From: Minicystis rosea
GTDB lineage: Bacteria; Myxococcota_A; Polyangia; Polyangiales; Polyangiaceae
DNA: 64,000 nucleotides
Assembly (NCBI GenBank): GCA_001931535.1
Contig: CP016211.1
Location: forward strand, 3,996,501 to 4,060,500
Direction: 5' to 3'
Part shown: positions 23,702 to 32,976 of the stretch, piece after piece
Layout of the letters: each line of letters starts with the position of its first letter
Position numbering within the stretch: the stretch's first letter is position 1
Notes under the pieces: model-generated
Told to the model about the DNA's origin: nothing
The model's input: the letters and a program-made list of their open reading frames with translations, nothing else
Databases searched by the model: none
Translations under genes and position numbers: made by a program

Positions 23702-25162
23702 TCACTCAGGCTTCTTCTCTTCCTTCTTGTCCTTGTCGCCGCCCTCGGCGTTCGCGCCCTCTTCGCCCTTGGCCTCGGCCTCGGCGGCCTTCTGCTTGGC
23801 CTCGGCTTCGGCGCGCTTGCGATCTTCGGCGCTCTGCTTGTTGAAGGCGATGATCTGATCGATCTCGCTCTTCCGGTCCTTCGAGCGCTTCACCGCATCG
23901 GCGAACTCGGCGTTGCTGCCAGCCTTCTGGATGAACTCCTCGAACAGCTTCTTCGCATTGAGGAGCTCGGCCTCGCTGCTGTTGCCGCCCGACTTCGCCT
24001 TGTACTCCTGCGTGAGGATCGCTTCGTTGTAGTACGTCTCGGGACGATCGGGCTGGAGCTGCTTGGCCTTCGCCAGCTCGTCGCTCGCCTCCTTGACGTT
24101 CTTGTCGAAGTTCGAGTCGTCGACGGCGCCGCGCAGCGCGAGCGCGAGCCCGAGGTGCGCGTCGAAGTCGTTCGGCTTGATCTTGAGGGCCGCGCGATAC
24201 GCGTCCTCCGCTTGCACGAAGCCGCGGAACAGGAGGTTCACGGCCGCGTAGTTCATCTGAGCTTCGTAGAAGCTCGGATCGAGGCGGCGTGCAGCGTCGA
24301 ACGAGCTCACCGCCGCGTTCAAGTTGCCGAGCTCCACGGAGATCATGCCCGCCGTGTTGTGGATGGGCGCGTACTTCGGGTTCTTGCGGATGGCCTGCGA
24401 GCAGACGAGGGCCGCGAGCTCGAGCGCCTGCGTGTCGACCTTCTTCTGCTTCCCGGCCGTCGCGGTCTTGCGCTTGCTGTCATGCCCTGCGGCCTGCTTC
24501 GCCGTCTCGAAGTAGAGAACCGCGAGCTGGTTGAACGCCGGCATGTACCCGTCGTCGAGCGCGAGCGCGCTCTGGATGAAGCGCTTCGCCCGGGCCAGAT
24601 CGTTCTTGCCGTCCTGATCCTCGGTCTTGTTGTTGCGCTTGATGTAGAGCATGCCGAGGTTCACGAGCGCCTCGACGTTCTTGAACTGCGCGTCGACGAC
24701 CGCCGCCTCGCGGATCTTGGCGATGGCGTCGTCGATGTTCTTCTCACCCGACTCCGCGTAACCGTAGAGCGCGAGCTGCACCTTGGCGCGGTGGAACTTC
24801 GGGTCCTTGTCGAGGACCTGCTTGAAGAGCGCCTTGGCCTCCGCGTCCTTCTTGCAGCGCTGGTTCGCGAGGCCGGCGTTGTAGACGGCCTCGTTGAACT
24901 GCCTGTCGGTCTGCTCCTTGGCAGCGTCGAGGAAGAGCTGCGCGGTGGCCGTGCACACCGCGTCGCTCCAGTCGCCCGCCTTGTCGTGCTGGGCCAGGGC
25001 CTCGAGGCCGGCGTTGAACTTGTTCGCCGCCGCCTGCGTGACCTGATTGCCCGCACCGTCCGCCGGCCCCGTCGGGGTCTTCGGCTTCGTGTCCTGATTG
25101 CCGCCGCAGCCGGCGCCCCACGCGAGCAGGGCCGCCGCGATCGTGAGCTTGATGGTCTTCAT
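23702..25162 (-). CDS. gltE: TPR lipoprotein GltE (AglT)-like
   Basis: A 486-residue exported lipoprotein: MKTIKLTIAAALLAWGAGC gives a signal peptide cleaved before Cys19. The mature protein carries TPR repeats from about residue 45 to 410 (for example LNAAVSSFDAARRLDPSFYE and AEDAYRAALKIKPNDFDAHL) and a charged Lys/Glu/Ala-rich tail. Length and layout fit GltE/AglT, an outer-membrane-linked part of the gliding machine. The start is the ATG at 25162, with AGGGAG 7 bases upstream and 11 bases after the gltD stop, so gltD and gltE are one transcript. A GTG at 25177 is a less likely start. Confidence 0.88.
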   Translation of the reverse strand: MKTIKLTIAAALLAWGAGCGGNQDTKPKTPTGPADGAGNQVTQAAANKFNAGLEALAQHDKAGDWSDAVCTATAQLFLDAAKEQTDRQFNEAVYNAGLANQRCKKDAEAKALFKQVLDKDPKFHRAKVQLALYGYAESGEKNIDDAIAKIREAAVVDAQFKNVEALVNLGMLYIKRNNKTEDQDGKNDLARAKRFIQSALALDDGYMPAFNQLAVLYFETAKQAAGHDSKRKTATAGKQKKVDTQALELAALVCSQAIRKNPKYAPIHNTAGMISVELGNLNAAVSSFDAARRLDPSFYEAQMNYAAVNLLFRGFVQAEDAYRAALKIKPNDFDAHLGLALALRGAVDDSNFDKNVKEASDELAKAKQLQPDRPETYYNEAILTQEYKAKSGGNSSEAELLNAKKLFEEFIQKAGSNAEFADAVKRSKDRKSEIDQIIAFNKQSAEDRKRAEAEAKQKAAEAEAKGEEGANAEGGDKDKKEEKKPE

Positions 25163-25173
25163 CGCTGGCTCCC

Positions 25174-28100
25174 TCACTTCCTCTTCGCCCGGTCGAGCGC
25201 GGACTTCTCCTTCGACTGGCCCTTCTTGTCGTCCGCCTTGTCCGCAGGCGCGGGGGTGGCGGCGGCAGCGGGCTTCTCATCGGGCGGCGGCGCGGGCGCC
25301 TCCGCCTGATACGCAGAGCCGTCGATGTTGATCGGCTGCGTCTGCTCGTTGAGGCCCGAGTTGACGCGCGACGGAGAGCCACGGAACTCGTCGATGAGGT
25401 GGTACTCGGCTCCGTAATTCTTGCTGAGCCACTCCTCGCACTTACGAGAGTACTCATCGAAGTACTGGTACTTCACCGAGTAATCGAGGCACTTCTTGAA
25501 GGCGACCTTGGCGCGCTGCTTCTGCGGCTCGCTCGCCTCGTCCAACTTCGCGTAGTACTCGCCGCGGAGCTCGGCGTACGACAGGTCGGCCGTGCCGGGG
25601 ACGATGCCGTTGCCCTTCCACTCCTTCGGGATCGGAGCGGCGCGGAACTCGGCGACGAACTTACCCCACATCTGACCGACGCGAGAACCGGCGGCGATGA
25701 CCCAGCGCGGCGGAGGCAGCGGCTGGAGGTCGAGGATCTTGATGTATTCCTTCTCGGCCGCCTCGATGGCCGGCGCCTTCTTCTTGATCCAGTCGCCGAC
25801 CTTGCCGTTGACGTGCTTGAGCACGTCTTCCTTCGTCCCGGAGCCCTTGTACTCGGGGAACCGGATCTTATCGACCTCCTTGCGCTGCTGCTCCGCGAAG
25901 AAGAAGAGGGCTTCGCCCACCGCGGTCAGCGCCTTGCCGATCTTGCGATCGTCGCCGCCCGACTCCTGGATCTTCTTCACGACAGCGGCCGGATCCTTCC
26001 AGAGGCCGCGAACCTTGTTGTACTCGCCGGTGGCGTTGGTGGCGCTGTTGAGCTTCACGAAGACGCGGCCCAGCATCGCGTGCGCCTGAATCTGCACGTC
26101 GACGGTGGCGTTCTTGTCGATCTGGCTCATCGCGCTGGTGAGCCGCTTGCGCGCCTCGCCCCAGTCTTCCTTCTCGATGTAGTGAGCGCCGATCGCGAAC
26201 GCGATGGCGGCCGTCTGCGCCGGCTTCGAGGTGCCGTAGTTCCTGTTGAAGAGGTCGGCGTCCTTGATCGCCTGGTCCTCCTGACCGAGACCGAGACGGA
26301 GGACGACGGCGTCCTGGAGAGCCTCGGGCGCCTTCTCCGCGCCCTTGTTGGCCGCGGCGTAGCGCTCGTACCAGCTCGAAGCTTCGTCGTAGACCGCGAT
26401 CGCCTGGTAGTTACCGCCGATCTCGTAGATCGCCTTCTTCGCAGCCTCGGTGTTGTGGAGGTTGTACTTCGGGTCGATCAGGATCTTGCGGACCGCGATC
26501 GACTTCGCGATGAGGCGCGCCGCCTGGAAGGCACGAGCGGAGTTGTAGAGAATCTCTTCGGCGCGATCGCAGCTCGCGGTCTGCTTCGCCTCGCACGCGG
26601 CCTCCGAGTACTTCTTCCACATGTCGAGGTAGAGCTGCGCGCCCTTCTCGTACATCTTGTAGGACTCGACACCGCCGGTCTTGTCGGCCTTCTTGATCAG
26701 CTCTTCGGCCTGGAGGCGCTCGATGTCGCGCTGGATGCGGTTCAGGATGCCGCACTGCTCGGCGTTCTGCTTGGCCTTGTCACCCTTGCAGAAGAGGTCG
26801 ATGAACTTCGGCACGTCCGCCGCCATGTCGTCGTAGCAAGCGGGGTGCGTCGGATCGACGCCCGAGCCGAGGACGTTGAGCGACTCGAGGTAGAACTGGG
26901 CCGCGTAGATGCCGACGTCCTTGTCGGCGTAGTTCATCGCCACCTCGCGGAACGCGAGTGCCGCCTCCTCCCAGTGCTGGGCCTCGAAGTAGGTGCGGCC
27001 GCGCGCGAACTTCACCTCGACGTAGTTGTCGTTCGCCTCTTTGTCACCGGCCGCCGGCTTGATGTAGCAGATGTACCGGTTGAAGGCGGTGATCATGCCC
27101 TTCTGCCCCTCGGTGAACTCCTTGGGGGCGAGCAGCTTGCTCTTGTCCTTACCCTTGTCCTTGTCGCCCTTGGCGCTGGACGGGAGGTTACCGCTCGACT
27201 TCAGCGCCTTCCCGCCCTGGTGCTGCTCCGTGTAGATGTTCTGGTAGCAGAGCACGGCGGCGTACGCGGCTTCGGCGGCCTGCGGGCCGTTCGGATCCTC
27301 GGCGACGACGGAGTCGAAGGCCGGGCCGCACTTCGCCCAGTCCTTGTTGAAGTAGAGGAGGTCGGCCATGGCGTACTTGATCTTGAAGATCGAGGGCCAG
27401 TCCTCCTTCACGATGCGGGGGAACTCGAACTTGGCGAAGTCTTCCTGCTTGAAGGTCTTCACCACGTCTTCGTAGAGCTGCGCGGCGAGGGCCATCGTCT
27501 TCTTGTCGCCCGTGCCGCGGACGCCGCCGGAGCCGACGGCCTCGAGGTGCCACGCCATCGCCGTCTCGGTCATGAGATCGGCGGTGATGTTGTCGCACTT
27601 GAGCTTCGCAGCCTCGGGGTGCTGCGTCTTGAGGAAGCCGTTGCGCACGTCGAGCTGCTTCTTCAGCTCGCCCATGATCTGCTCTTTGTTGCCCGACTTC
27701 ATGGCCAGCGTCGCCTCGGCGATGTGGCCCTGGTAGACGCAGTACTTGGGGCCGCGATCACGGGCCATGAGGTCCGTGTAGAGCGCGATGCCCTCGGGGT
27801 AGTGGCCGGTGTCGAGGTAGTTCTGCCCGAGATCGTCCATCATCTTGAACGTCTTCTCGGTGCTGCCGCCCGAGTCGCCCGAGAGCGGCTTCAGGAAGTC
27901 GTGCGCGCGCTTCGGATCGCCGGCGAGCGCGTAGATCGGGATGATGTCGCGCCGCGCGGAGACCGCGAGCTGCTCCGCGTTCGGGAGCGAGGCGTACTGC
28001 ACGCCGTACTCGATGGTCTTCTTGAACTCGCTCATCGCGCGGGCGAAGTCGCCCTTGTTCCAGTAGACGTAACCGAGCTTGTAGTGCGCGTAGCCCCAGA

Positions 28101-29010
28101 CCTTGTTCTCGGGCGCGGGGTACTTGATGACCTCGCCGTAGGACTGCTCCGCGAGCGCCCACTTGCTGGGATCACCCTGCGCTTCGTTGAAGAAGAGCTC
28201 GCCGAAGGCGAGGTACGCGTTGGGGATGAACTTCGACTGCGGCCAGCTCTGGATGAGCTCGAGGTAGACCTTGCGCGCGTCGTCGAGTTTGTTGCCCTGC
28301 TCGTACTCGTATGCGAGGTAGTACAGCACCTCGTCGGTGCAGCCGGTGCTCTTCGCCGGATCGTTGGCGTTCGTGTTCTGGCACCACTTCGGGTACTGAT
28401 CCTTGAGCGCCGTGTAGTACTTGATCGCGGCCGCGCGCGCGGCCTCCAAGATCTTGTTGGCCTTCTCGGCCTCGCCGCGGAACTGGTCGGGGCTGCCGCC
28501 CTTGGCCTTGGCCTCGTCGGCCTTCATGCCGTTCTCGGTCTTGTCGCGGAAGGCCGCGGCCTCGAGCTCGACATAGCCTTCGGCGAGGCGCCGCATCAGC
28601 TTGGGGCGATCGGGCGAGCTCTTCGGCGTCGAAGCGTAGAGGCTCTCCAGGCCCTGGATCTCGGTGACGAGGAGCTGGCGGACCTTCGGAGCGAGCCGGT
28701 TACGACGCTCGTCGCGCTGCGCCGCACCCATCGAGGCCGCGGGATCGCCGGGCTTCGTCTGCTGCTCACCCTTCTTGAGGTTGACCCCGGTGGGCGCCGA
28801 CTTGAAGCTCATCGCCGGCTTCTTGCCGTTCGACTGCGCCAGCGTGCCGCCTGGGCACGCCGAGATCGCGTCTTGCGCCTGCTTCGAGATGCAGGCGTCC
28901 GCTGCCTCTGCGGGGGTCGCCGTCGCTGCGGCGCCCGTGACGAGCGCCATCGCTGCCGCCGCCCTCCGCAGCGTCGCGAGCACGCCCCCGTTTGAATCCT
29001 TGCTCACCAT
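25174..29010 (-). CDS. gltD: Large periplasmic TPR protein GltD (AgmU)-like
   Basis: A 1,278-residue exported protein. Residues 1-36 form a signal peptide ending ATATPAEA; the rest is a periplasmic solenoid of degenerate TPR/outer-membrane-lipoprotein-type repeats (for example YLAYEYEQGNKLDDARKVYL, WGYAHYKLGYVYWNKGDFAR). Scattered paired Cys suggest disulfides. The C-terminus is Pro/Ala then Lys-rich. AgmU/GltD of M. xanthus is a TPR protein of about this size encoded next to gltE. The ATG at 29010 with a GGGCAGGG site is chosen over the GTG at 29025. It is co-transcribed with gltE; gltC lies upstream after a 157-base gap with a large hairpin. Confidence 0.87.
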   Translation of the reverse strand: MVSKDSNGGVLATLRRAAAAMALVTGAAATATPAEAADACISKQAQDAISACPGGTLAQSNGKKPAMSFKSAPTGVNLKKGEQQTKPGDPAASMGAAQRDERRNRLAPKVRQLLVTEIQGLESLYASTPKSSPDRPKLMRRLAEGYVELEAAAFRDKTENGMKADEAKAKGGSPDQFRGEAEKANKILEAARAAAIKYYTALKDQYPKWCQNTNANDPAKSTGCTDEVLYYLAYEYEQGNKLDDARKVYLELIQSWPQSKFIPNAYLAFGELFFNEAQGDPSKWALAEQSYGEVIKYPAPENKVWGYAHYKLGYVYWNKGDFARAMSEFKKTIEYGVQYASLPNAEQLAVSARRDIIPIYALAGDPKRAHDFLKPLSGDSGGSTEKTFKMMDDLGQNYLDTGHYPEGIALYTDLMARDRGPKYCVYQGHIAEATLAMKSGNKEQIMGELKKQLDVRNGFLKTQHPEAAKLKCDNITADLMTETAMAWHLEAVGSGGVRGTGDKKTMALAAQLYEDVVKTFKQEDFAKFEFPRIVKEDWPSIFKIKYAMADLLYFNKDWAKCGPAFDSVVAEDPNGPQAAEAAYAAVLCYQNIYTEQHQGGKALKSSGNLPSSAKGDKDKGKDKSKLLAPKEFTEGQKGMITAFNRYICYIKPAAGDKEANDNYVEVKFARGRTYFEAQHWEEAALAFREVAMNYADKDVGIYAAQFYLESLNVLGSGVDPTHPACYDDMAADVPKFIDLFCKGDKAKQNAEQCGILNRIQRDIERLQAEELIKKADKTGGVESYKMYEKGAQLYLDMWKKYSEAACEAKQTASCDRAEEILYNSARAFQAARLIAKSIAVRKILIDPKYNLHNTEAAKKAIYEIGGNYQAIAVYDEASSWYERYAAANKGAEKAPEALQDAVVLRLGLGQEDQAIKDADLFNRNYGTSKPAQTAAIAFAIGAHYIEKEDWGEARKRLTSAMSQIDKNATVDVQIQAHAMLGRVFVKLNSATNATGEYNKVRGLWKDPAAVVKKIQESGGDDRKIGKALTAVGEALFFFAEQQRKEVDKIRFPEYKGSGTKEDVLKHVNGKVGDWIKKKAPAIEAAEKEYIKILDLQPLPPPRWVIAAGSRVGQMWGKFVAEFRAAPIPKEWKGNGIVPGTADLSYAELRGEYYAKLDEASEPQKQRAKVAFKKCLDYSVKYQYFDEYSRKCEEWLSKNYGAEYHLIDEFRGSPSRVNSGLNEQTQPINIDGSAYQAEAPAPPPDEKPAAAATPAPADKADDKKGQSKEKSALDRAKRK

Positions 29011-29122
29011 AACCCTGCCCTTCACACGTAGAGACTGGCGATCCTCGCGGGTCGCTGGGGTATTCGAGGCCTATTTCAGCCCCCTGTGAAACAGGGCTCA
29101 TCGAGCCCCCGATTGATTCATG

Positions 29123-29161
29123 GAGCGCGGGGCGCCGGCCATCGCGGCGCCCCTCGCGCTC
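29123..29161 (-). terminator. Large hairpin between gltC and gltD
   Basis: GAGCGCG (29123-29129) pairs with CGCGCTC (29155-29161), and a GC-rich 7-bp inner stem pairs 29130-29136 with 29146-29152. It begins 6 bases after the gltC stop. No T-run follows, so it may be a partial terminator or an mRNA-stabilising structure. Confidence 0.5.
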
Positions 29162-29167
29162 AAGGCG

Positions 29168-30898
29168 TCACTTGCCGCCGCACTTCGACACGACGACCTG
29201 CCGGTAGAACCCGAGCTCGTCGCGCCAGTACTCACCGTCGAACGGCCAGAGGACGTGCTCGGCATCGGGCTTCACGACGCCGTACGTCTGCGACTCTTCC
29301 TTCGACAGCTGGCCGCTCACGACCTGTTGATCGAGCTTGTTGCGCTCGGCGGCGGTGATGTCGATGAGGATCTTCGACGCGTCGCGGAGGTGCTCGTTGA
29401 GCTCGTCGAGGTTGCGCTGGTAGCGCTCCTTGGCGAGGTTGCCGGCGTTGCGGATGGCGAGGTCACGCGCGAGGTTGAGCGCGTCGGTGACGTCGTTGCC
29501 GATGGGCGAGTTGCGGAAGCTCGCCGGCGCCTTCTTGAAGCGGCCATCCTCCTCGTCGAGGACGCGCACGTACTCGAGGTTACGGAGGAGCTGGCGATCG
29601 GAGAGCGCGTTCTCGACGACGGGACGGATGGTCGGCGAGAGGTTGGCCTTGCCGGCGCGCACGTCCTTCAGGAACTCGAAGAACTTCTGCTCGCTGCCCT
29701 CGCCCTTGAAGCGGTTGAGGACGCCCTCGAGCTCCTTCTTGATCGGCTCGTACTTCTTCTTCATCCGCGCGACGATCGTGGTGGCGTCGTCGTACTGGCA
29801 GATGGTGAAGCTGATGACGGCCTTGAGGATGTCGGCCTCGGGATAGAACGAGTTCGGGAAGTAGGGCGACTCGATCGTGTGGATGTTGCCGAGCGCGTGC
29901 GGGTAGTCGCCGGCCATGAAGTACGCCCACGACTCCTCGAAGAGCGCGTCGAGCCAGTACTCGCTCGCGACGTCGACGCGGTTCCAGTACTTGACCGCGG
30001 CGCTGAGGCGGTTCGAGTCGATCGTCGGGACGTTGTTGTCGTCGAGGCGAACGCTCGCGGAGTAGTACGTGCGCGCCATCGAGAGGTACGCGAGGTCGCG
30101 CATGCGGCGCTCGTCCTCGACACCCTCGACGCCCTCGTCGAGCGAGGTGACGATCTTCTGGAACGACTTGACCGCAGGGACCGACTTGCGGAGCTGCACG
30201 TACGAGATGCCCGTGAAGAACTGGGCCTGCACGTAGTACTTGCTCTTCTTGTCGACCTTCTCGAAGAGGCTAATGGCCTCCTCGTAGTTGCGGTTGCGGT
30301 ACTTGTACCGGCCGAGGAGGTAGTTGAGCTGCCAGTAGAGGTCGCGCTGCTGCGGGTTGTTGAAGCGCGCGATCTGCTCGTTCTTGTACTTACCGACGCG
30401 CTCGATGATGTCGGCGGGCTCGGGGAGCTGGGTGGCGAGCTTGGCCAACCAGAGCAGGGTCTCGTTGAACTTGAGGTGGTTCGCCTTGTCGGCGACGGCG
30501 GAGAAGATGCCGTAGCTCGCCTGGTAGAACTGCAGGCGATAGAGGCAGATGGCGAGGTGGTACTGGGCGATCTGCTTGTTGCCCTCGTCGTCGCCGGTCT
30601 CGCCGTCGACCACGCGCTTCAGCACCAGGGCGGCCTCGCTCCAGCGCTCGGCGTCGAAGAGACGCTTGCCCTGCGCGGCTTCCTCCGTCATCTGGCCGGC
30701 GGTGACCGGCCCCTCCTCCGCGGGCTCGTCGAGGTTGATCTCGCGCGCCTTACCCTTGTCTTTGTCCTTGCCCTTGCCCTTGTCGTCCTTCTTGTCCTTC
30801 GCGGCCGCAGCGGCCTTCTTGCCCTGAGCGAAGGACGTCACCGGAGAGACGAGCAGGGACGATGCTACGAGGCAGATGGTGGCCAGCCGGGTCCGCAT
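29168..30898 (-). CDS. gltC: Periplasmic TPR protein GltC-like
   Basis: A 576-residue exported protein. Residues 1-25 are a signal peptide (SSLLVSPVTSFA then QGK), followed by a Lys/Asp-rich low-complexity segment to about 50. TPR-like repeats follow (YHLAICLYRLQFYQASYGIF, NYEEAISLFEKV, YFMAGDYPHALGNI). The C-terminus ends WPFDGEYWRDELGFYRQVVV. Being the first gene of a C-D-E-F-G order identifies it as GltC/NfsC-like. Its promoter is at 31141-31170, leaving a 236-base leader. The split between gliding (Glt) and spore-coat (Nfs) versions cannot be made by eye, but a GltI-type gene in the same block favours Glt. Confidence 0.82.
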   Translation of the reverse strand: MRTRLATICLVASSLLVSPVTSFAQGKKAAAAAKDKKDDKGKGKDKDKGKAREINLDEPAEEGPVTAGQMTEEAAQGKRLFDAERWSEAALVLKRVVDGETGDDEGNKQIAQYHLAICLYRLQFYQASYGIFSAVADKANHLKFNETLLWLAKLATQLPEPADIIERVGKYKNEQIARFNNPQQRDLYWQLNYLLGRYKYRNRNYEEAISLFEKVDKKSKYYVQAQFFTGISYVQLRKSVPAVKSFQKIVTSLDEGVEGVEDERRMRDLAYLSMARTYYSASVRLDDNNVPTIDSNRLSAAVKYWNRVDVASEYWLDALFEESWAYFMAGDYPHALGNIHTIESPYFPNSFYPEADILKAVISFTICQYDDATTIVARMKKKYEPIKKELEGVLNRFKGEGSEQKFFEFLKDVRAGKANLSPTIRPVVENALSDRQLLRNLEYVRVLDEEDGRFKKAPASFRNSPIGNDVTDALNLARDLAIRNAGNLAKERYQRNLDELNEHLRDASKILIDITAAERNKLDQQVVSGQLSKEESQTYGVVKPDAEHVLWPFDGEYWRDELGFYRQVVVSKCGGK

Positions 30899-31140
30899 GG
30901 AACGTTTCCTCGCTGTTGCTGGAGGGCGAGCGCGCTCGCCCAGGTTCGGGGCAGCTCACGGCCCCTTCAATTCGGGTCGCACAGCGACCCTTCGTGACAA
31001 AGACTCGATCCGTCGAACCAGGGCCGATCACTCACTGCGTGGGCGTCCCGAGGCTCGGAGCCGCTCGCCGCACCCTCGAGGGAGCGACCCGCGACCAAAA
31101 AAACCAATGAGAATCGACGGATATAAACGTGTGGGCGGGG
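30899..31140 (-). other. Long 5' leader of gltC
   Basis: About 236 transcribed bases precede the gltC ATG. They include short hairpins such as GCGAGCGCGCTCGC (near 30928) and GGGTCGCACAGCGACCC (near 30975). I recognise no known riboswitch. Confidence 0.4.
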
Positions 31141-31170
31141 ATGGTAGAATCGCGGCGCTTGCGTTGTCAA
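31141..31170 (-). promoter_or_regulatory. Promoter of gltC unit
   Basis: On the minus strand TTGACA (31170-31165), 18 bases, TACCAT (31146-31141). The -35 is perfect consensus. It faces away from the divergent lipoprotein gene at 31503. Confidence 0.7.
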
Positions 31171-31336
31171 GCGGCGTTTCACGGCCGAACGGCCACCTCA
31201 CTGGCCGCTCGGACACCGATCCCCCACCTCCCCTTGGGGCGTGGGCCCCCAGCGTCGTCGTCGGGTGAGATGGCGCCGGTCGTGACGGTCGCGAGGGCTT
31301 CGCGTCCAACTACGTCTTGGTTACGTGCTTCCGCAG

Positions 31337-31366
31337 TTGACGGTTCTGCCCAGCATCGATTAGCGT
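31337..31366 (+). promoter_or_regulatory. Probable promoter of Cys-rich lipoprotein gene
   Basis: TTGACG (31337-31342), 18 bases, TAGCGT (31361-31366), giving a leader of about 130 bases. The region 31171-31336 between the two divergent promoters shows nothing else I can name. Confidence 0.45.
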
Positions 31367-31502
31367 CGCCTCCACCGCCGAGGTTCACCAAAGAATCTCC
31401 CGAGTTGAAGGTCCTAGCCCGGGGCTCGCATCGCCCTGGGGGACGCGCCTGCCGCGGACGAGGGCTCCTCCTTTCGTTTCGCGCCCAATGGAGCACGATC
31501 TG

Positions 31503-32501
31503 ATGACCCGTTCCATCCTGTGCGGCCTGCTTGCTCTGGTCAGTGTCGGCGCCCTCGGCGTCTTCCCGATCGCCTGCCAGAGCGGCGGCGTGGGCGACCC
31601 GTGCACGCCCGAGGACGAGTACAACACTCAGTTTCCGGGCTTCAAACTCGGGGAAGAGAATATCGAGTCGCGCTCCTTCCAGTGCTCGACCCGTATCTGC
31701 CTCGTGAACCACTTCCAAGGCCGCGTGAGCTGCCCCTACGGGCAGGACTCCAAGACGGCCGTTCAAGCTTGCGATCCGACCGCGGCGAGCGCGTGCGGCG
31801 ACAAGGGAGACTGCGTCGAGGCGCAGACCCTCGCGCCCGAGTGCGACTGCGATCCCAACAAGGCGGGTGAGTGCGCCAACGCCTGCGGCGGCGTCGCCGG
31901 CCTGACGTGCAACCCGAAGCTGAAGATCTGCACCTGCACGGGGTCGCAGAACATCAACGGCACCGACTACTACTGCTCGCTCGCGGACAAGGGCTGCAAG
32001 GGCCAGAACTGCACGCAGGTCCTGAAGGCGTACGTCTGCCACAAGACTGGCAACTGCCAGAACGGCGACGCGACGGACGAGAAGAACTTCGGCAAGCAGT
32101 GCTGCATCCCTGGCACCGACACGCCGGTCACCGTCGACGTCTGCGGTCAGTGCGCGCCGGATTCGAAGCGCAACGCGGACAACTCCGTGTACTGCTCCTG
32201 CCGCTGCTGCCCGAAGTGCTGCGACGAGGCGACCGAGGAGGAGAAGGCGGCCGGCAAGTGCGTCGACAAGACCAAGGGCGTCTGCGGCTCGGCCTGCGAT
32301 CCGAACTTCAACTACTGCTCCTGCCCGACCGGGTTCTCCTGCTCCGAGATCCGCAAGAACGTGGGTCTGGGTGACGCGCAGCTGACCGGCAGCTACTGCA
32401 TCAAGGAAGGCACCGAGTTCAAGGGCCCGAGCATCTGCGGCAACGTCGAAGGCGTCGTCGGCGACAACTGCATCGGCACGCCCGCCGCGCACGTCAACTG
32501 A
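31503..32501 (+). CDS. Cysteine-rich exported lipoprotein, function unknown
   Basis: A 332-residue protein with a signal peptide (MTRSILCGLLALVSVGALGV) and a probable lipidated Cys in FPIAC, although Pro at -3 is unusual for a lipobox. The mature part has about 39 cysteines in 308 residues, with clusters such as CSCRCCPKCC, so it should be heavily disulfide-bonded outside the cytoplasm. I do not recognise the family. The ATG at 31503 has GGAG 9 bases upstream; the in-frame ATG at 31488 lacks a site. A perfect terminator follows 35 bases after the stop, so it is probably monocistronic. It is divergent from gltC. Confidence 0.85.
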   Translation: MTRSILCGLLALVSVGALGVFPIACQSGGVGDPCTPEDEYNTQFPGFKLGEENIESRSFQCSTRICLVNHFQGRVSCPYGQDSKTAVQACDPTAASACGDKGDCVEAQTLAPECDCDPNKAGECANACGGVAGLTCNPKLKICTCTGSQNINGTDYYCSLADKGCKGQNCTQVLKAYVCHKTGNCQNGDATDEKNFGKQCCIPGTDTPVTVDVCGQCAPDSKRNADNSVYCSCRCCPKCCDEATEEEKAAGKCVDKTKGVCGSACDPNFNYCSCPTGFSCSEIRKNVGLGDAQLTGSYCIKEGTEFKGPSICGNVEGVVGDNCIGTPAAHVN

Positions 32502-32511
32502 TTCATCGATA

Positions 32512-32934
32512 GTGGCTTCCCGCGAGGGACAGCAGGACGGCCCGACCGCAGATGCGGCGGGCCGTCGCATTTTGTCGCGCCGCGAGCTGGGCATGCGCGC
32601 CGAGGCGCTGGTCGCCGATCACCTCGTCGAGCTCGGATACACCATCGTCGCGGTGAACCTGCGCGTGGGGCGGCTCGAGCTCGATGTGGTGGCGCGTGAC
32701 GGTGCGGTGATCGCCGTCGTCGAGGTGCGGGCGCGCGGAGCAGGCTCGTGGCAGCGGCCGCTCGACAGCGTGGACGCGCGCAAACGCATGCGCATTCGAC
32801 GCGCGGCGGAGCGCTTGTGGAGCGAGCGGTTCGCGCACGATCCATCGATCGAGCGCATGCGCTTCGACGTGGCGGGCGTGGATCTGTCGGTGGAGGGTGA
32901 AGCGCGGATCGAGATCGTGCGGGGGGCGTTCTGA
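32512..32934 (+). CDS. yraN: YraN/UPF0102-family nuclease-like protein
   Basis: This small protein has the UPF0102 layout: an LGMRAEALVADHLVELGYTI opening, then NLRVGRLELDVVARDG, then VVEVRARG and a C-terminal RFDVAGVDL strand. The restriction-endonuclease-like core residues are mostly kept (ELD, VEV), but the usual Gly-Glu-Ile-Asp is Arg-Leu-Glu-Leu-Asp and the usual EVK Lys is Arg. The frame opens at a GTG at 32512 (140 residues), yet a terminator hairpin lies inside the first 20 codons. A start at TTG 32572 (120 residues) or ATG 32593 (113 residues) fits the family length better. Its DNA substrate is unknown. Confidence 0.75.
   Translation: MASREGQQDGPTADAAGRRILSRRELGMRAEALVADHLVELGYTIVAVNLRVGRLELDVVARDGAVIAVVEVRARGAGSWQRPLDSVDARKRMRIRRAAERLWSERFAHDPSIERMRFDVAGVDLSVEGEARIEIVRGAF
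32536..32573 (+). terminator. Intrinsic terminator after Cys-rich lipoprotein gene
   Basis: GACGGCCCG (32536-32544) pairs with CGGGCCGTC (32558-32566); an inner CCGC/GCGG pair closes an AGAT loop; GCATTTTG follows. It overlaps the 5' end of the yraN frame. Confidence 0.8.
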
Positions 32935-32976
32935 AGCGTTCGGCGCTCGATGCGAGGGCCGAGGCGCGGGCTGCGA

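Noticed and set aside
25399..28995. Long plus-strand open frame opposite gltD
   Set aside because: Same antisense pattern; gltD has a signal peptide, ribosome binding site and coupled neighbour.
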